NCBI RefSeq assembly: GCF_023283885.1 | Contig: NZ_JAKILA010000027.1 | Coordinates: forward strand, 1-61,215 | Length of the DNA: 61,215 nucleotides | Source: Shewanella basaltis | Lineage (GTDB): Bacteria; Pseudomonadota; Gammaproteobacteria; Enterobacterales; Shewanellaceae | Reading direction: 5' to 3' | In this document: piece after piece, positions 27,833-35,681 of the stretch | How positions within the stretch are numbered: the first letter of the stretch is position 1 | Layout of the letters: every line of letters starts with the position of its first letter | The notes under the pieces: model-generated | Seen by the model: the letters and a program-made list of their open reading frames with translations, nothing else | What the model was told of the DNA's origin: nothing | The model's database searches: none | Program-made: the position numbers and the translations under genes

Positions 27833-28543
27833 TTACACAAAACCAAGTAACTGCTTTAAATCTTTAAGGTATCGGCGTGAGACTGGCACTTTAGCACCAA
27901 GATGGGTAGTGACTTCGGCGCCAGTGTCTGTGATGTCGATTTCTGAAATGGCATTGAGTGACAGCAAATATTGTTTATGGCAACGAAATAACATGGTTTT
28001 TTCTTCAAGGGCTTTAAGGGTTAATTGCGTGTGGCTAACACCTTTAGCACTGTAAACATGGATCCCGCCGACATCACTGACAATAAATTCTACATCTGCT
28101 GTTGCCACGACTTTGAGTTTGCTGCCACTGTAGCAAGGTAAGTGAGGTAGTTGACTCGGTAATATATTTGCCATTGGCTGCGGTGTCATGTTACTGCGCA
28201 CTTTATCGAGGGTTCGATTAAAACGAGTTTCATCTATTGGCTTTAATAAATAGTCAAAGGCATTATTGTCGAAGGCTTTTGTGGCGTATTCATCAAAGGC
28301 TGTTATAAAAACAGCGCGGGGTGTTTGCTCGGGATTTAGCATGGCAATCAACTCCATCCCATTGATCCGCGGCATTTGAATATCAACAAATATCAGGTCT
28401 GGTTTTAACAGGTTTATTTGTTGCAGTGCTTCAATTGCATTTGCGCATTGGCCAAGAATGCTTATATCGTCATGTTTGTCCAGCAGGTCGGCCACTTCTT
28501 GGCGAGCAAACGGTTCATCATCAATAATTAAACATGAAATCAT
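27833..28543 (-). CDS. LytTR-family response regulator (BtsR/LytT-like)
   Basis: A 236-residue two-domain regulator. The N-terminal receiver domain has Asp-Asp at the start (IDDEPFARQE), the phospho-acceptor Asp in LIFVDIQMPRINGME, and Lys in LLKPI. The C-terminal LytTR DNA-binding domain spans about residues 135-236 (FRCHKQYLLSLNAI, PVSRRYLKDLKQLL). Length matches E. coli BtsR (239). The start overlaps the kinase stop by 4 bp. It probably activates the CstA-type gene downstream on the same strand. Confidence 0.9.
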   Translation of the reverse strand: MISCLIIDDEPFARQEVADLLDKHDDISILGQCANAIEALQQINLLKPDLIFVDIQMPRINGMELIAMLNPEQTPRAVFITAFDEYATKAFDNNAFDYLLKPIDETRFNRTLDKVRSNMTPQPMANILPSQLPHLPCYSGSKLKVVATADVEFIVSDVGGIHVYSAKGVSHTQLTLKALEEKTMLFRCHKQYLLSLNAISEIDITDTGAEVTTHLGAKVPVSRRYLKDLKQLLGFV

Positions 28544-30216
28544 GATGTGATCTCCTCAACTGGAATGCGTACACATACACAGGTATAGGTGTCTGCCTCG
28601 CTTTTTACTGTAATACCATAGGGTTCACCATAGAGATTTTGTATACGCTTGTGTACTAGGTTCATGCCCAGCCCTTCAGTGTTATTTGCGGGGCGGTAAA
28701 GACCTGCATTGTCTGTGACGCTGAGCAATAAATCCTTGCCTTGTGTTTTAGCTTCTACTGTGATCACGCCAGCCTCAAGCATGCGGGAAGTACCATGCTT
28801 TACCGCATTTTCTATTAGCGGTTGCAGAGTAAAAGCGGGCATTGTGTGATGATGATATTGCGCAGGTATGTTGATATTTACCTTGAGTTTATCGATAAAT
28901 CTGGCGTGTTCAATCGCGAGGTAGGCGTCGATATGCTCAAGTTCATCTGCTAGTGTGACTAAACCTGTAGTGCGGGTAAGGTTAATTCGCAAAAATTGTG
29001 ATAGTTGTTGAATGAGCTTTTTCGCCATAGCGGGATCACGGTTAATAATGGCGCTAATGGTATTTAAGGCGTTAAATAAAAAATGTGGGTTTACCTGTGC
29101 TTGCAACAACTTGATTTCGGCTTGCATCAATAAATTTTTTTGTTGTTCAAAACGGCCATATAAAATTTGATTTGACAGTAATCGGGCAATACCTTCACCC
29201 AAAGTACGATTGATGTTAAGAAACAACTTATTTTTGGGTTCATACAATTTAATGGTGCCAACCACCTCGTCGTTACTGCGCAAGGGAATGACTAAACTTG
29301 AACCTAGATTACACTGGCTTGATAGTGAGCAGGCGTATGTGTTGTCTACTCCGTCGGCAAACATAACCTTATTTTGAGCAATAGCATCTAAGGTCATTGT
29401 TGAGGATATCGGTGTATTGGGCAGATGATGGTCAGCACCAATCCCGATAAAGGCCAATAGTTTGTGTCGGTCTGTGATAGCAACGGCGCCAACTCGGGTT
29501 TCTTCAATGATGATTTGTGCCACTTTTTGGCTCGACTGTTCATTAAACCCTTTTGATAAAATGCCCACACTGCGCTCGGCAATTTTTAAGGCATTGGTTG
29601 AAAAACTTGAAGATAATTTGTCTAACATGGTTTTTTGGTCGCGAACGATACTCATAAACATCGCTGCGCCCAATGAGTTTATCAGTAGCATTGGTGGGGC
29701 GATAACATAAACCAATGCCCATGCCTGTTCAAAAGGCTTGGCAATTAACAGGATGAGGCTCATTTGTAATAATTCTGCAGCAAATGTCACCATAAACACT
29801 CTTGCTGGGTGATATAACGACTCTGCTTTACCGGTTTTTTTTAGGTAATGGCTATATAAGCCCGCTGATAGACCTTCGAACGTGGTAGAAATTGCGCAAG
29901 CTATATCGGTAAAACCTCCCATGGTATAACGATGCAAACCGCCGGTTAAACCAACAAAAAAACCTGTTACAGGACCGCCGAGTAAGCCGCCTAATACCGC
30001 CCCCATGGCGCGCGTGTTAGCAATAGCGCCAGAGGTCTGTTCACCAAAATATGTCGCGAGAATACAAAACAGTGAAAACACAACGTAAATAAAGACTTTA
30101 TGAGGTGCTCGTTTTGAGCTTTCAGTAAAGAGCTTAAATAATGGTGTTTTACTGACTAAATAGACAATAACCAAATACACACACATTTGTTGCGTGAGTA
30201 ACAATATCAGTGACAT
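28540..30216 (-). CDS. LytS-type sensor histidine kinase (BtsS-like)
   Basis: A 558-residue membrane kinase. An N-terminal five-helix 5TMR-LYT sensor region (GAVLGGLLGGPVTGFFVGLTG) is followed by a GAF-like middle and the LytS phospho-acceptor domain with NPHFLFNALNTI. The HATPase domain contains PLIENAVKHG and GLGMNLVHKRI. Length and layout match E. coli BtsS (561), a high-affinity pyruvate sensor. First gene of a kinase-regulator-transporter array. Ligand identity is inference from the neighbouring transporter. Confidence 0.9.
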   Translation of the reverse strand: MSLILLLTQQMCVYLVIVYLVSKTPLFKLFTESSKRAPHKVFIYVVFSLFCILATYFGEQTSGAIANTRAMGAVLGGLLGGPVTGFFVGLTGGLHRYTMGGFTDIACAISTTFEGLSAGLYSHYLKKTGKAESLYHPARVFMVTFAAELLQMSLILLIAKPFEQAWALVYVIAPPMLLINSLGAAMFMSIVRDQKTMLDKLSSSFSTNALKIAERSVGILSKGFNEQSSQKVAQIIIEETRVGAVAITDRHKLLAFIGIGADHHLPNTPISSTMTLDAIAQNKVMFADGVDNTYACSLSSQCNLGSSLVIPLRSNDEVVGTIKLYEPKNKLFLNINRTLGEGIARLLSNQILYGRFEQQKNLLMQAEIKLLQAQVNPHFLFNALNTISAIINRDPAMAKKLIQQLSQFLRINLTRTTGLVTLADELEHIDAYLAIEHARFIDKLKVNINIPAQYHHHTMPAFTLQPLIENAVKHGTSRMLEAGVITVEAKTQGKDLLLSVTDNAGLYRPANNTEGLGMNLVHKRIQNLYGEPYGITVKSEADTYTCVCVRIPVEEITS

Positions 30217-30275
30217 GAATGCTCACCAGTTAGGTCCTAGGGCATGTGAATGATATTAAGGCAATTTGGATTGGG

Positions 30276-30620
30276 TTAACGTGATGACTTGCTCAATCTG
30301 GTTAATTGATCGGTGTCGTGTTGTTGATAAAATTCATCTATCAACATTCTGATAATTTTTGACTTGGCTACGTTAGTGGATTTGGCTATTTCGTCAAGTT
30401 GAGCAATGCTTTTTTCGGTTAAGGTGAAGGTCGCATGACGATAAATTTTTGTGCTTTTTTTATCAAGACCTTTCAAAAATTGCGCTGTGGTTTGCCTAGG
30501 CGCAACTTGGTCTGACGTTTTACCTAATGCATAGTTGTTAGCATCTTCGATAAAGTCGTCTACCGATACCTTTTTACGAGTACCTTTAGGCGCTTTGCGC
30601 TTGAGATCAGTTAAACTCAT
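30276..30620 (-). CDS. ribbon-helix-helix-type partner of an orphan ParA
   Basis: A 114-residue protein with a basic N-terminus (LKRKAPKGTRKK) and a C-terminal segment (ATFTLTEKSIAQLDEIAKST, NVAKSKIIRMLIDEFY) that fits a CopG/Arc-type ribbon-helix-helix DNA-binding fold. The start at 30620 overlaps the 3' end of the ParA gene by 14 bp. The pair has the layout of a ParA plus ParG/ParB-like partition cassette. No plasmid replication gene is nearby, so the role in a chromosome is unknown. Confidence 0.7.
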   Translation of the reverse strand: MSLTDLKRKAPKGTRKKVSVDDFIEDANNYALGKTSDQVAPRQTTAQFLKGLDKKSTKIYRHATFTLTEKSIAQLDEIAKSTNVAKSKIIRMLIDEFYQQHDTDQLTRLSKSSR

Positions 30621-31275
30621 AACGATTTTCAGGCGGTATGGCAAAAAGCTCATCTGCAATGGCACGAATTTCATCTGCAGCTTTACCGTCTGGCTCTATT
30701 TCTAATACAGAGGAGCCACTCTCTTCACTGTCATCATAAATGTTGCGGCTAAAGGTAACAGAGTCAAGTGCACGTAAACCAAAAGACTGCACGACTTCTT
30801 TGGCTTCAAGAATGCGTTTAACTTGCGAGGGCAGAGAAGGGCATTGGGTAATCACAATGGTAGCGACCATTTTGGGATTGACCATTTTACAGGTACTTAG
30901 CATGTCTTCCATGTGGGGTAATGTTTTAAGATCGCGGCGTTTTGGCCTTAATGGGATAACCACATACGTGGCCACAGACATAGCCGCTCGCATCGCTAAG
31001 TTATCTTGGCCACCACAATCGACGATAACATAGTCAAAACGTTCATCTAGGCTTAATAAGTCATTTCTAATCTTGCCATAAAGCTGTATGCAATTAATGG
31101 CCTTTAGACTTGGGTCATTATTACGTGCTTGGATCCAGTCTGAGGTTGTGCGCTGTGGGTCACAATCTACCATCAATACATTGGCATTGAATGTTTGGGT
31201 AATGTAAACCGCGAGGTTTTGGGCTAAACAGCTTTTACCACTGCCACCTTTTTCGCCACCAACGAGCAATATCAT
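30607..31275 (-). CDS. ParA/MinD-family ATPase (orphan)
   Basis: A 222-residue ATPase with the deviant Walker A motif KGGSGKS (residues 9-15, signature Lys9), an A' region VDCDPQRTTSDW and Walker B in FDYVIVDCGGQDN. It lacks an N-terminal DNA-binding extension, so it is the small ParA type that positions cargo or small replicons along DNA. It is coupled by a 14-bp overlap to a ribbon-helix-helix partner and preceded by a PilZ gene on the same strand. It is not the chromosomal parA of the gidA region. Cargo unknown. Confidence 0.85.
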   Translation of the reverse strand: MILLVGGEKGGSGKSCLAQNLAVYITQTFNANVLMVDCDPQRTTSDWIQARNNDPSLKAINCIQLYGKIRNDLLSLDERFDYVIVDCGGQDNLAMRAAMSVATYVVIPLRPKRRDLKTLPHMEDMLSTCKMVNPKMVATIVITQCPSLPSQVKRILEAKEVVQSFGLRALDSVTFSRNIYDDSEESGSSVLEIEPDGKAADEIRAIADELFAIPPENRYEFN

Positions 31276-31325
31276 GTCTGGATCCTCTGTACGTAAGGTC
31301 TTGTCATGCTGTTAGTTACCATGAC

Positions 31326-31360
31326 GCTCTATTGAGTATAGAGCAGCCTGTTGAGGCTGC
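31326..31360. other. overlapping pair of hairpins between PilZ and ParA genes
   Basis: Two stem-loops share two bases: GCTCTAT-TGAGT-ATAGAGC (31326-31344) and GCAGCC-TGTTGA-GGCTGC (31343-31360). Neither has a T tract, so they are weak terminators. They could be alternative leader structures of the ParA transcript or a processed 3' end of the PilZ transcript. Confidence 0.5.
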
Positions 31361-31377
31361 ATAATATATTCAGCAAA

Positions 31378-31680
31378 TTAAATGAGTTGAAGCGCAACAT
31401 GAAAGCTTTGAGGTGAACATTCGGTACAGCGGCAAACTTGGCCTTTGATGGTATTCTGTTTGGGGGTGTTTTCGTTAAACGTAATGGCGATTAAATCACC
31501 TAATTTAAAGGCTGCTTTAAAATCAAGTAACACCCCTTTGCGGGCTAAATCGATACAAATGCCATGGTCTTGGCAAGATTCACCTTTGGCGTTAATCCAG
31601 TCTAAACGGATCCGCTCAGCTTCCATATCGACTCGAAGTGAACCCCGTTTTTCGTCAAATCCTGTTGGCTCTTGGCCCAT
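31378..31680 (-). CDS. PilZ-domain protein (putative c-di-GMP receptor)
   Basis: A 100-residue single-domain protein. The c-di-GMP contacts are visible as RGSLR (R-x3-R) near residue 12 and DLARKG (D-x-A-x-x-G) near residue 45. A beta-barrel pattern (GDLIAITF, GQVCRCTE, SFHVALQLI) follows. Ligand binding is therefore plausible. Cytoplasmic. It lies about 100 bp upstream of the ParA gene on the same strand. Confidence 0.75.
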   Translation of the reverse strand: MGQEPTGFDEKRGSLRVDMEAERIRLDWINAKGESCQDHGICIDLARKGVLLDFKAAFKLGDLIAITFNENTPKQNTIKGQVCRCTECSPQSFHVALQLI

Positions 31681-31821
31681 ACTGTCGCTCCTTGATGATC
31701 AAAACTTTGATTTTAAATGCTGACTGTTATATCACGTTTAATGTTATTTTTAGCATAATTGCTTTGTTAAGCAAGCGCTAAGAATGCGAATCTTGTTTTA
31801 TCTTTTGCAATAGTACAAAGC

Positions 31822-32232
31822 TTAATTGTCGTAATCCTGGTTTTTAGGGTAGGGCATTTTTAACTGACCCCATCGGATCACAATCACGGTACATGCTAAT
31901 AAGATGGTCGATATTGATATGGCTAAAATACGCCAGTCTTCCATCGCCTTCATGTCTAAAATCAGGTATCGCGCTAATGCTACAATGGCAATATACAGCG
32001 GCATGCGGATTGGTAGCTTACCTGACTCAATATAGTTCACCACCATGGCAAGTACTTCGAGATAAATGAACAGTAAAAGTAAGTCTGCTAATTCCACCGT
32101 CCGAATCGCAATCATGTGGAGTATTTCTTCGCCTATAGCAAACAACGTCGCTAAGGCAATAATAAACAACACTAAGTGTTCAATACTCTTTAAAGATTTG
32201 ATGCTTAAGTCTTTCGCTTTAGTTAATGGCAT
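31822..32232 (-). CDS. PsiE-family membrane protein
   Basis: A 136-residue protein with four hydrophobic segments. The layout and motifs (EHLVLFIIALATLFAIGEEI, LADLLLLFIYLEVLAMV, LPIRMPLYIAIVALARYLIL) match the PsiE (phosphate-starvation-inducible E) family, inner-membrane proteins of unknown mechanism. No Pho box was recognised upstream. Single gene on the minus strand between a PilZ gene and suhB. Confidence 0.85.
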   Translation of the reverse strand: MPLTKAKDLSIKSLKSIEHLVLFIIALATLFAIGEEILHMIAIRTVELADLLLLFIYLEVLAMVVNYIESGKLPIRMPLYIAIVALARYLILDMKAMEDWRILAISISTILLACTVIVIRWGQLKMPYPKNQDYDN

Positions 32233-32330
32233 AATCGTAATTCTGGAGGCAAATGGAACAACATTATCGACGACTTAGACTGATTTGCCCAGTGATCTAA
32301 TTCACCTTTAGCAACTTCAGACACAAAAAA

Positions 32331-32360
32331 ACCGCTAAGGGTTATAATACCATTAGCGGT
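32331..32360 (-). terminator. terminator of suhB
   Basis: Stem ACCGCTAA / TTAGCGGT around a mostly unpaired loop, followed on the minus strand by seven T (complement of 32324-32330). It lies 31 bp past the suhB stop. Confidence 0.88.
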
Positions 32361-32391
32361 GTTAATCACGTGTTGCTAAGAAAATATAAGC

Positions 32392-33195
32392 TTAGCGCTT
32401 TAATCCTTCGTTTAACAACGGACGCATAGTTTTTACAAGCTGTGTGGTGACTTTTGGACTACCAGCAACAATGTTGCCTGAAGTCATATAATTGTGAGCA
32501 CCCATAAAGTCAGTTACAGTACCGCCAGCTTCACGACAAATTAAGTCACCTGCAGCGATGTCCCATGGTTTTAAGCCGATTTCGAAGAAACCGTCTAAAC
32601 GACCAGCTGCAACGTAGGCAAGGTCTAATGCTGCAGAACCTGCACGACGTAAATCAGCACATTGTGGGAACACTTCAGCTAAAATAGCCATGTAGCTTTC
32701 GGTGTGTTGACGAGCCTTAAATGGGAAGCCTGTACCAATGATGGTGCTACTCAGTTCGTTAACATTGGTAACACGCAGACGGAAATCGTTTAGTTTAGCG
32801 CCCTTACCACGAACGGCTGAGAACAGTTCTTCGCGGACAGGATCGTAAATAACAGCAACTTCAATTTTGCCTTTATATTGTACGGCGATAGAAACTGCGA
32901 AATGTGGAATACCGCGAACGAAGTTATTCGTGCCATCCAAAGGATCGACTATCCAGACGTAATCTTTATTTTCGCCACGGTTTTCACCGCTTTCTTCGCC
33001 CACAATCGTATGATCTGGGTATGATTTACGAATTTGATACGTGATAGTTGCTTCTGCTTCCTTGTCTACGCTAGTCACAAAATCATTAATACCTTTACTG
33101 CTTACCTCAACACGGTCAAGTTCAGTATAGGCGCGCATAATAGTTTGGCCCGCAGCGCGTGCAGCGCGCGTGGCAATAGTCAGCATCGGATGCAT
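32392..33195 (-). CDS. suhB: inositol-1-monophosphatase / rRNA antitermination cofactor SuhB
   Basis: A 267-residue Mg-dependent phosphatase, exactly the length of E. coli SuhB. Metal-site motifs are GEESGE, WIVDPLDGTNNFVRGIPHF and WDIAAGDLI. In E. coli it also joins the rRNA transcription antitermination complex. The start at 33195 (MHPMLTIATRAARAAG) is preferred to an in-frame ATG 45 bases upstream because GGGGA precedes it and homologues start there. Divergent from trmJ. Confidence 0.95.
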   Translation of the reverse strand: MHPMLTIATRAARAAGQTIMRAYTELDRVEVSSKGINDFVTSVDKEAEATITYQIRKSYPDHTIVGEESGENRGENKDYVWIVDPLDGTNNFVRGIPHFAVSIAVQYKGKIEVAVIYDPVREELFSAVRGKGAKLNDFRLRVTNVNELSSTIIGTGFPFKARQHTESYMAILAEVFPQCADLRRAGSAALDLAYVAAGRLDGFFEIGLKPWDIAAGDLICREAGGTVTDFMGAHNYMTSGNIVAGSPKVTTQLVKTMRPLLNEGLKR

Positions 33196-33345
33196 TGCAA
33201 TCCCCTGGATGTTAAAGAACGAGTAAAATAGCGCCCGCATTATACTTAATTTAACGATTATATCAAATGCAGATTTTCATATAACGTAATAAACAATGAC
33301 TGTGTTAATATGCGCGCAATATTTTTTGTTTAAAGAAAGCCGTAC

Positions 33346-34068
33346 ATGCTCAGTAATATTCGTGTTGTTTTAGTTGGAACCTCTCACCCAGGTAATATTG
33401 GCTCTACAGCCAGAGCGATGAAAACCATGGGGTTATCAAATCTGTATCTTGCCGAGCCTCGGGTAGAGCCTGATGGTCAGTCAATTGCACTTGCTGCTGG
33501 TGCGTCAGATATTTTGAAAAATCTTACGACAGTTGACTCCTTGCAAGATGCCATTGCTGACTGCCGTTTGGTGATAGCCACCAGTGCTAGAAGCCGCACA
33601 TTAGATTGGCCAATGCTAGACCCGCGTGAAGCCGGGCAAAAACTGACACAAGAGTGTTTAAATGGCCCTGTTGCCATTGTGTTTGGCCGCGAAAATCATG
33701 GCCTGAGTAATGAAGAGTTACAGCAATGCACTTACCATGTGGCAATACCTGCTAACCCTGAATACAGTTCGCTTAATTTAGCGCAAGCGGTACAGATTAT
33801 TTGTTATGAAACCCGTGTGGCCCATTTAGCCCAAACAGAAGCACCAGCAGAAACTGAAGAATATCCGCTGACAGTTGAACTTGATCGATTTTTTGTGCAT
33901 TTAGAGTCAACGCTATCTAAAACCGGTTTTGTTATCAAAAATCATCCTGGCCAAGTGATGACTAAACTGCGCCGTTTATTCACTCGAGCACGTATTGAGG
34001 CTGCAGAAATGAACATTTTACGTGGTATTTTAAGCTCCGTTGATAAAAAAATGGATAAGCAAGATTAA
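33346..34068 (+). CDS. trmJ: tRNA (cytidine/uridine-32-2'-O)-methyltransferase TrmJ
   Basis: A 240-residue SPOUT methyltransferase. The N-terminal VVLVGTSHPGNIGSTARAMKTMG and the knotted SAM site (VAIVFGRENHGLSNEEL, then IPANPEYSSLNLAQAV) are typical of TrmJ. It methylates the 2'-O of nucleotide 32 in tRNA. Length is close to E. coli TrmJ (246). It precedes cysE by 18 bp, the usual order before the isc operon in these bacteria. Confidence 0.95.
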   Translation: MLSNIRVVLVGTSHPGNIGSTARAMKTMGLSNLYLAEPRVEPDGQSIALAAGASDILKNLTTVDSLQDAIADCRLVIATSARSRTLDWPMLDPREAGQKLTQECLNGPVAIVFGRENHGLSNEELQQCTYHVAIPANPEYSSLNLAQAVQIICYETRVAHLAQTEAPAETEEYPLTVELDRFFVHLESTLSKTGFVIKNHPGQVMTKLRRLFTRARIEAAEMNILRGILSSVDKKMDKQD

Positions 34069-34085
34069 GTCGTAAGGAACACACC

Positions 34086-34907
34086 ATGGGCGTCATTGCT
34101 AGAATTAAAGAAGACATCGAGTCGATTTACCATCGCGATCCAGCTGCAAACAGTACCTTAGAGATTTTATTTAATTATCCAGGTATGCATGCCATTTGGA
34201 TCCATCGAGTAAGCCATAAACTTTGGCATGCTAAGTGGCATTTTACCGCTCGTTGTTTATCGACATTTTCGCGGTGGTTAACCGGCGTTGAAATTCACCC
34301 AGGTGCGACCATAGGTCGGCGTTTTTTTATTGACCATGGTATGGGCGTTGTGATTGGTGAAACCGCCGAGATTGGTGATGACTGTACGCTTTATCATAGC
34401 GTGACCCTAGGTGGTACCACGTGGCAAGCGGGTAAGCGCCATCCCACATTGGGTAACAATGTGGTGATAGGTGCTGGCGCAAAAGTATTAGGTCCAATCA
34501 CAATGCACGATGGTGCAAGGGTTGGCTCTAATTCAGTTGTTGTTAAAGATGTGGCCAGCGATCACACTGTCGTTGGGATCCCCGGCCGAGTTGTCGCATC
34601 ACCGACCAATCAATCGAAAGAAAAAAACGAACGCCGTACCGAAATGGCCAAAAAGTATGGCTTTGATGCCTATGCAGTGTCACCCGACAACCCTGATCCT
34701 GTGGCAAATGCCATAGGTCAAATGCTTGATCACATGCACTTAATGGACTCTAAAGTCCAAGAGCTATGCCAAGCTATTCAGCAAATGGGGGGGGAGGTGT
34801 GTACCAAAAAGTTGCCAGAGTTAACTGTTGATGCCTTCGATGAAGCTGAACGAAATGCTGCGAATAATCGTAAACAAGACATCGACAAGTTTGACCCAAG
34901 TATTTAA
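34086..34907 (+). CDS. cysE: serine O-acetyltransferase
   Basis: A 273-residue left-handed beta-helix acetyltransferase that makes O-acetylserine for cysteine synthesis. Hexapeptide repeats (GVEIHPGATIGRRFFIDHG, GVVIGETAEIGDD, VTLGGTTW, KRHPTLGNNVVIGAGAKVLG) and the active-site His-Asp region are intact. It has the shortened N-terminus of the isc-linked CysE type and a long hydrophilic C-terminal tail (about 90 residues). Cysteine supplied here feeds IscS, the desulfurase encoded downstream. Confidence 0.93.
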   Translation: MGVIARIKEDIESIYHRDPAANSTLEILFNYPGMHAIWIHRVSHKLWHAKWHFTARCLSTFSRWLTGVEIHPGATIGRRFFIDHGMGVVIGETAEIGDDCTLYHSVTLGGTTWQAGKRHPTLGNNVVIGAGAKVLGPITMHDGARVGSNSVVVKDVASDHTVVGIPGRVVASPTNQSKEKNERRTEMAKKYGFDAYAVSPDNPDPVANAIGQMLDHMHLMDSKVQELCQAIQQMGGEVCTKKLPELTVDAFDEAERNAANNRKQDIDKFDPSI

Positions 34908-35048
34908 CCATGACTAAGTCATTGTAGATTCAAGTCAAAAAAATGGCCGATAATGCGATTAATTGCCTTGTCGGCATTGAATTTTTGGCGATAAAAAGGT
35001 TAAATACCCCCGCGAAAAACGGAACCTTTTGTTATAAGAAATACCATA

Positions 35049-35098
35049 ATACTTGAGTGATTTAGTCGGACTTATACTTGACTAATTTAGTCAGGTAT
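35049..35098. promoter_or_regulatory. two tandem type-1 IscR binding sites
   Basis: Site 2 (35074-35098) fits all positions of the 25-bp type-1 consensus ATASYYGACTRWWWYAGTCRRSTAT. Site 1 (35049-35073), directly adjacent, fits about 20-21 of 25. They lie 40-90 bp before iscR, as at the E. coli iscR promoter, and indicate autorepression by [2Fe-2S]-IscR. Confidence 0.88.
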
Positions 35099-35137
35099 GA
35101 TGAAATTACTGCATACTTTTTGGGAGCAGTACAAGTT

Positions 35138-35599
35138 ATGAAACTTACATCAAAAGGTCGCTATGCAGTGACAGCTATGTTAGATGTTGCTATTCACTCA
35201 GCTGCTGGCCCAGTGCCCTTAGCCGATATTTCTGAAAGACAAGGGATCTCTTTGTCTTATCTTGAACAACTCTTCGCAAAGTTACGTAAACATGGTCTAG
35301 TGTCGAGCGTTCGCGGACCCGGTGGTGGTTATCGTTTAGGCTTAGAAGCCGTCGATATTTCAGTAGGTATGGTCGTGCATGCCGTTGATGAATCTGTAGA
35401 CGCCACTCGTTGTCAAGGACAAGGTAACTGCCAAAGTGGTACTCGTTGCCTTACCCATTCGTTATGGGGTGACTTAAGTAAACAAATTTCTGAGTTTTTA
35501 GATGGTATTTCGCTTGCTGGCTTAATGCAAAAACGAGACGTTCAATTTATCTCGCTTAAACAAGACGAAATGCAAAAGGAACATAGGGTGAGTTTGTAA
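35138..35599 (+). CDS. iscR: Fe-S cluster regulator IscR
   Basis: A 153-residue Rrf2-family regulator with an N-terminal winged helix (MKLTSKGRYAVTAMLDVA) and [2Fe-2S] ligands Cys92, Cys98, Cys104 and His107, at the E. coli positions. It represses the isc operon when Fe-S is sufficient. The start at 35138 is chosen since homologues begin MKLTSKGRYA and GGGAGCA precedes it. A start at 35078 would run through IscR site 2. First gene of the isc operon. Confidence 0.96.
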   Translation: MKLTSKGRYAVTAMLDVAIHSAAGPVPLADISERQGISLSYLEQLFAKLRKHGLVSSVRGPGGGYRLGLEAVDISVGMVVHAVDESVDATRCQGQGNCQSGTRCLTHSLWGDLSKQISEFLDGISLAGLMQKRDVQFISLKQDEMQKEHRVSL

Positions 35600-35681
35600 C
35601 TCCGCTATGTTGATTGATATATAATTATTATTTGTACGTTGTATGTAGCCTCATCTGAGACTGCTAAGTACGGAGTGTGTT

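Noticed and set aside
30276..31275. ParA/RHH pair as evidence of an integrated plasmid or prophage
   Set aside because: No integrase, replication initiator, att-like duplication or change in surrounding core synteny was seen.
34946..34975. Imperfect hairpin between cysE and iscR
   Set aside because: The outer stem has a mismatch and a large loop, with no T run directly after it; weak evidence for termination.
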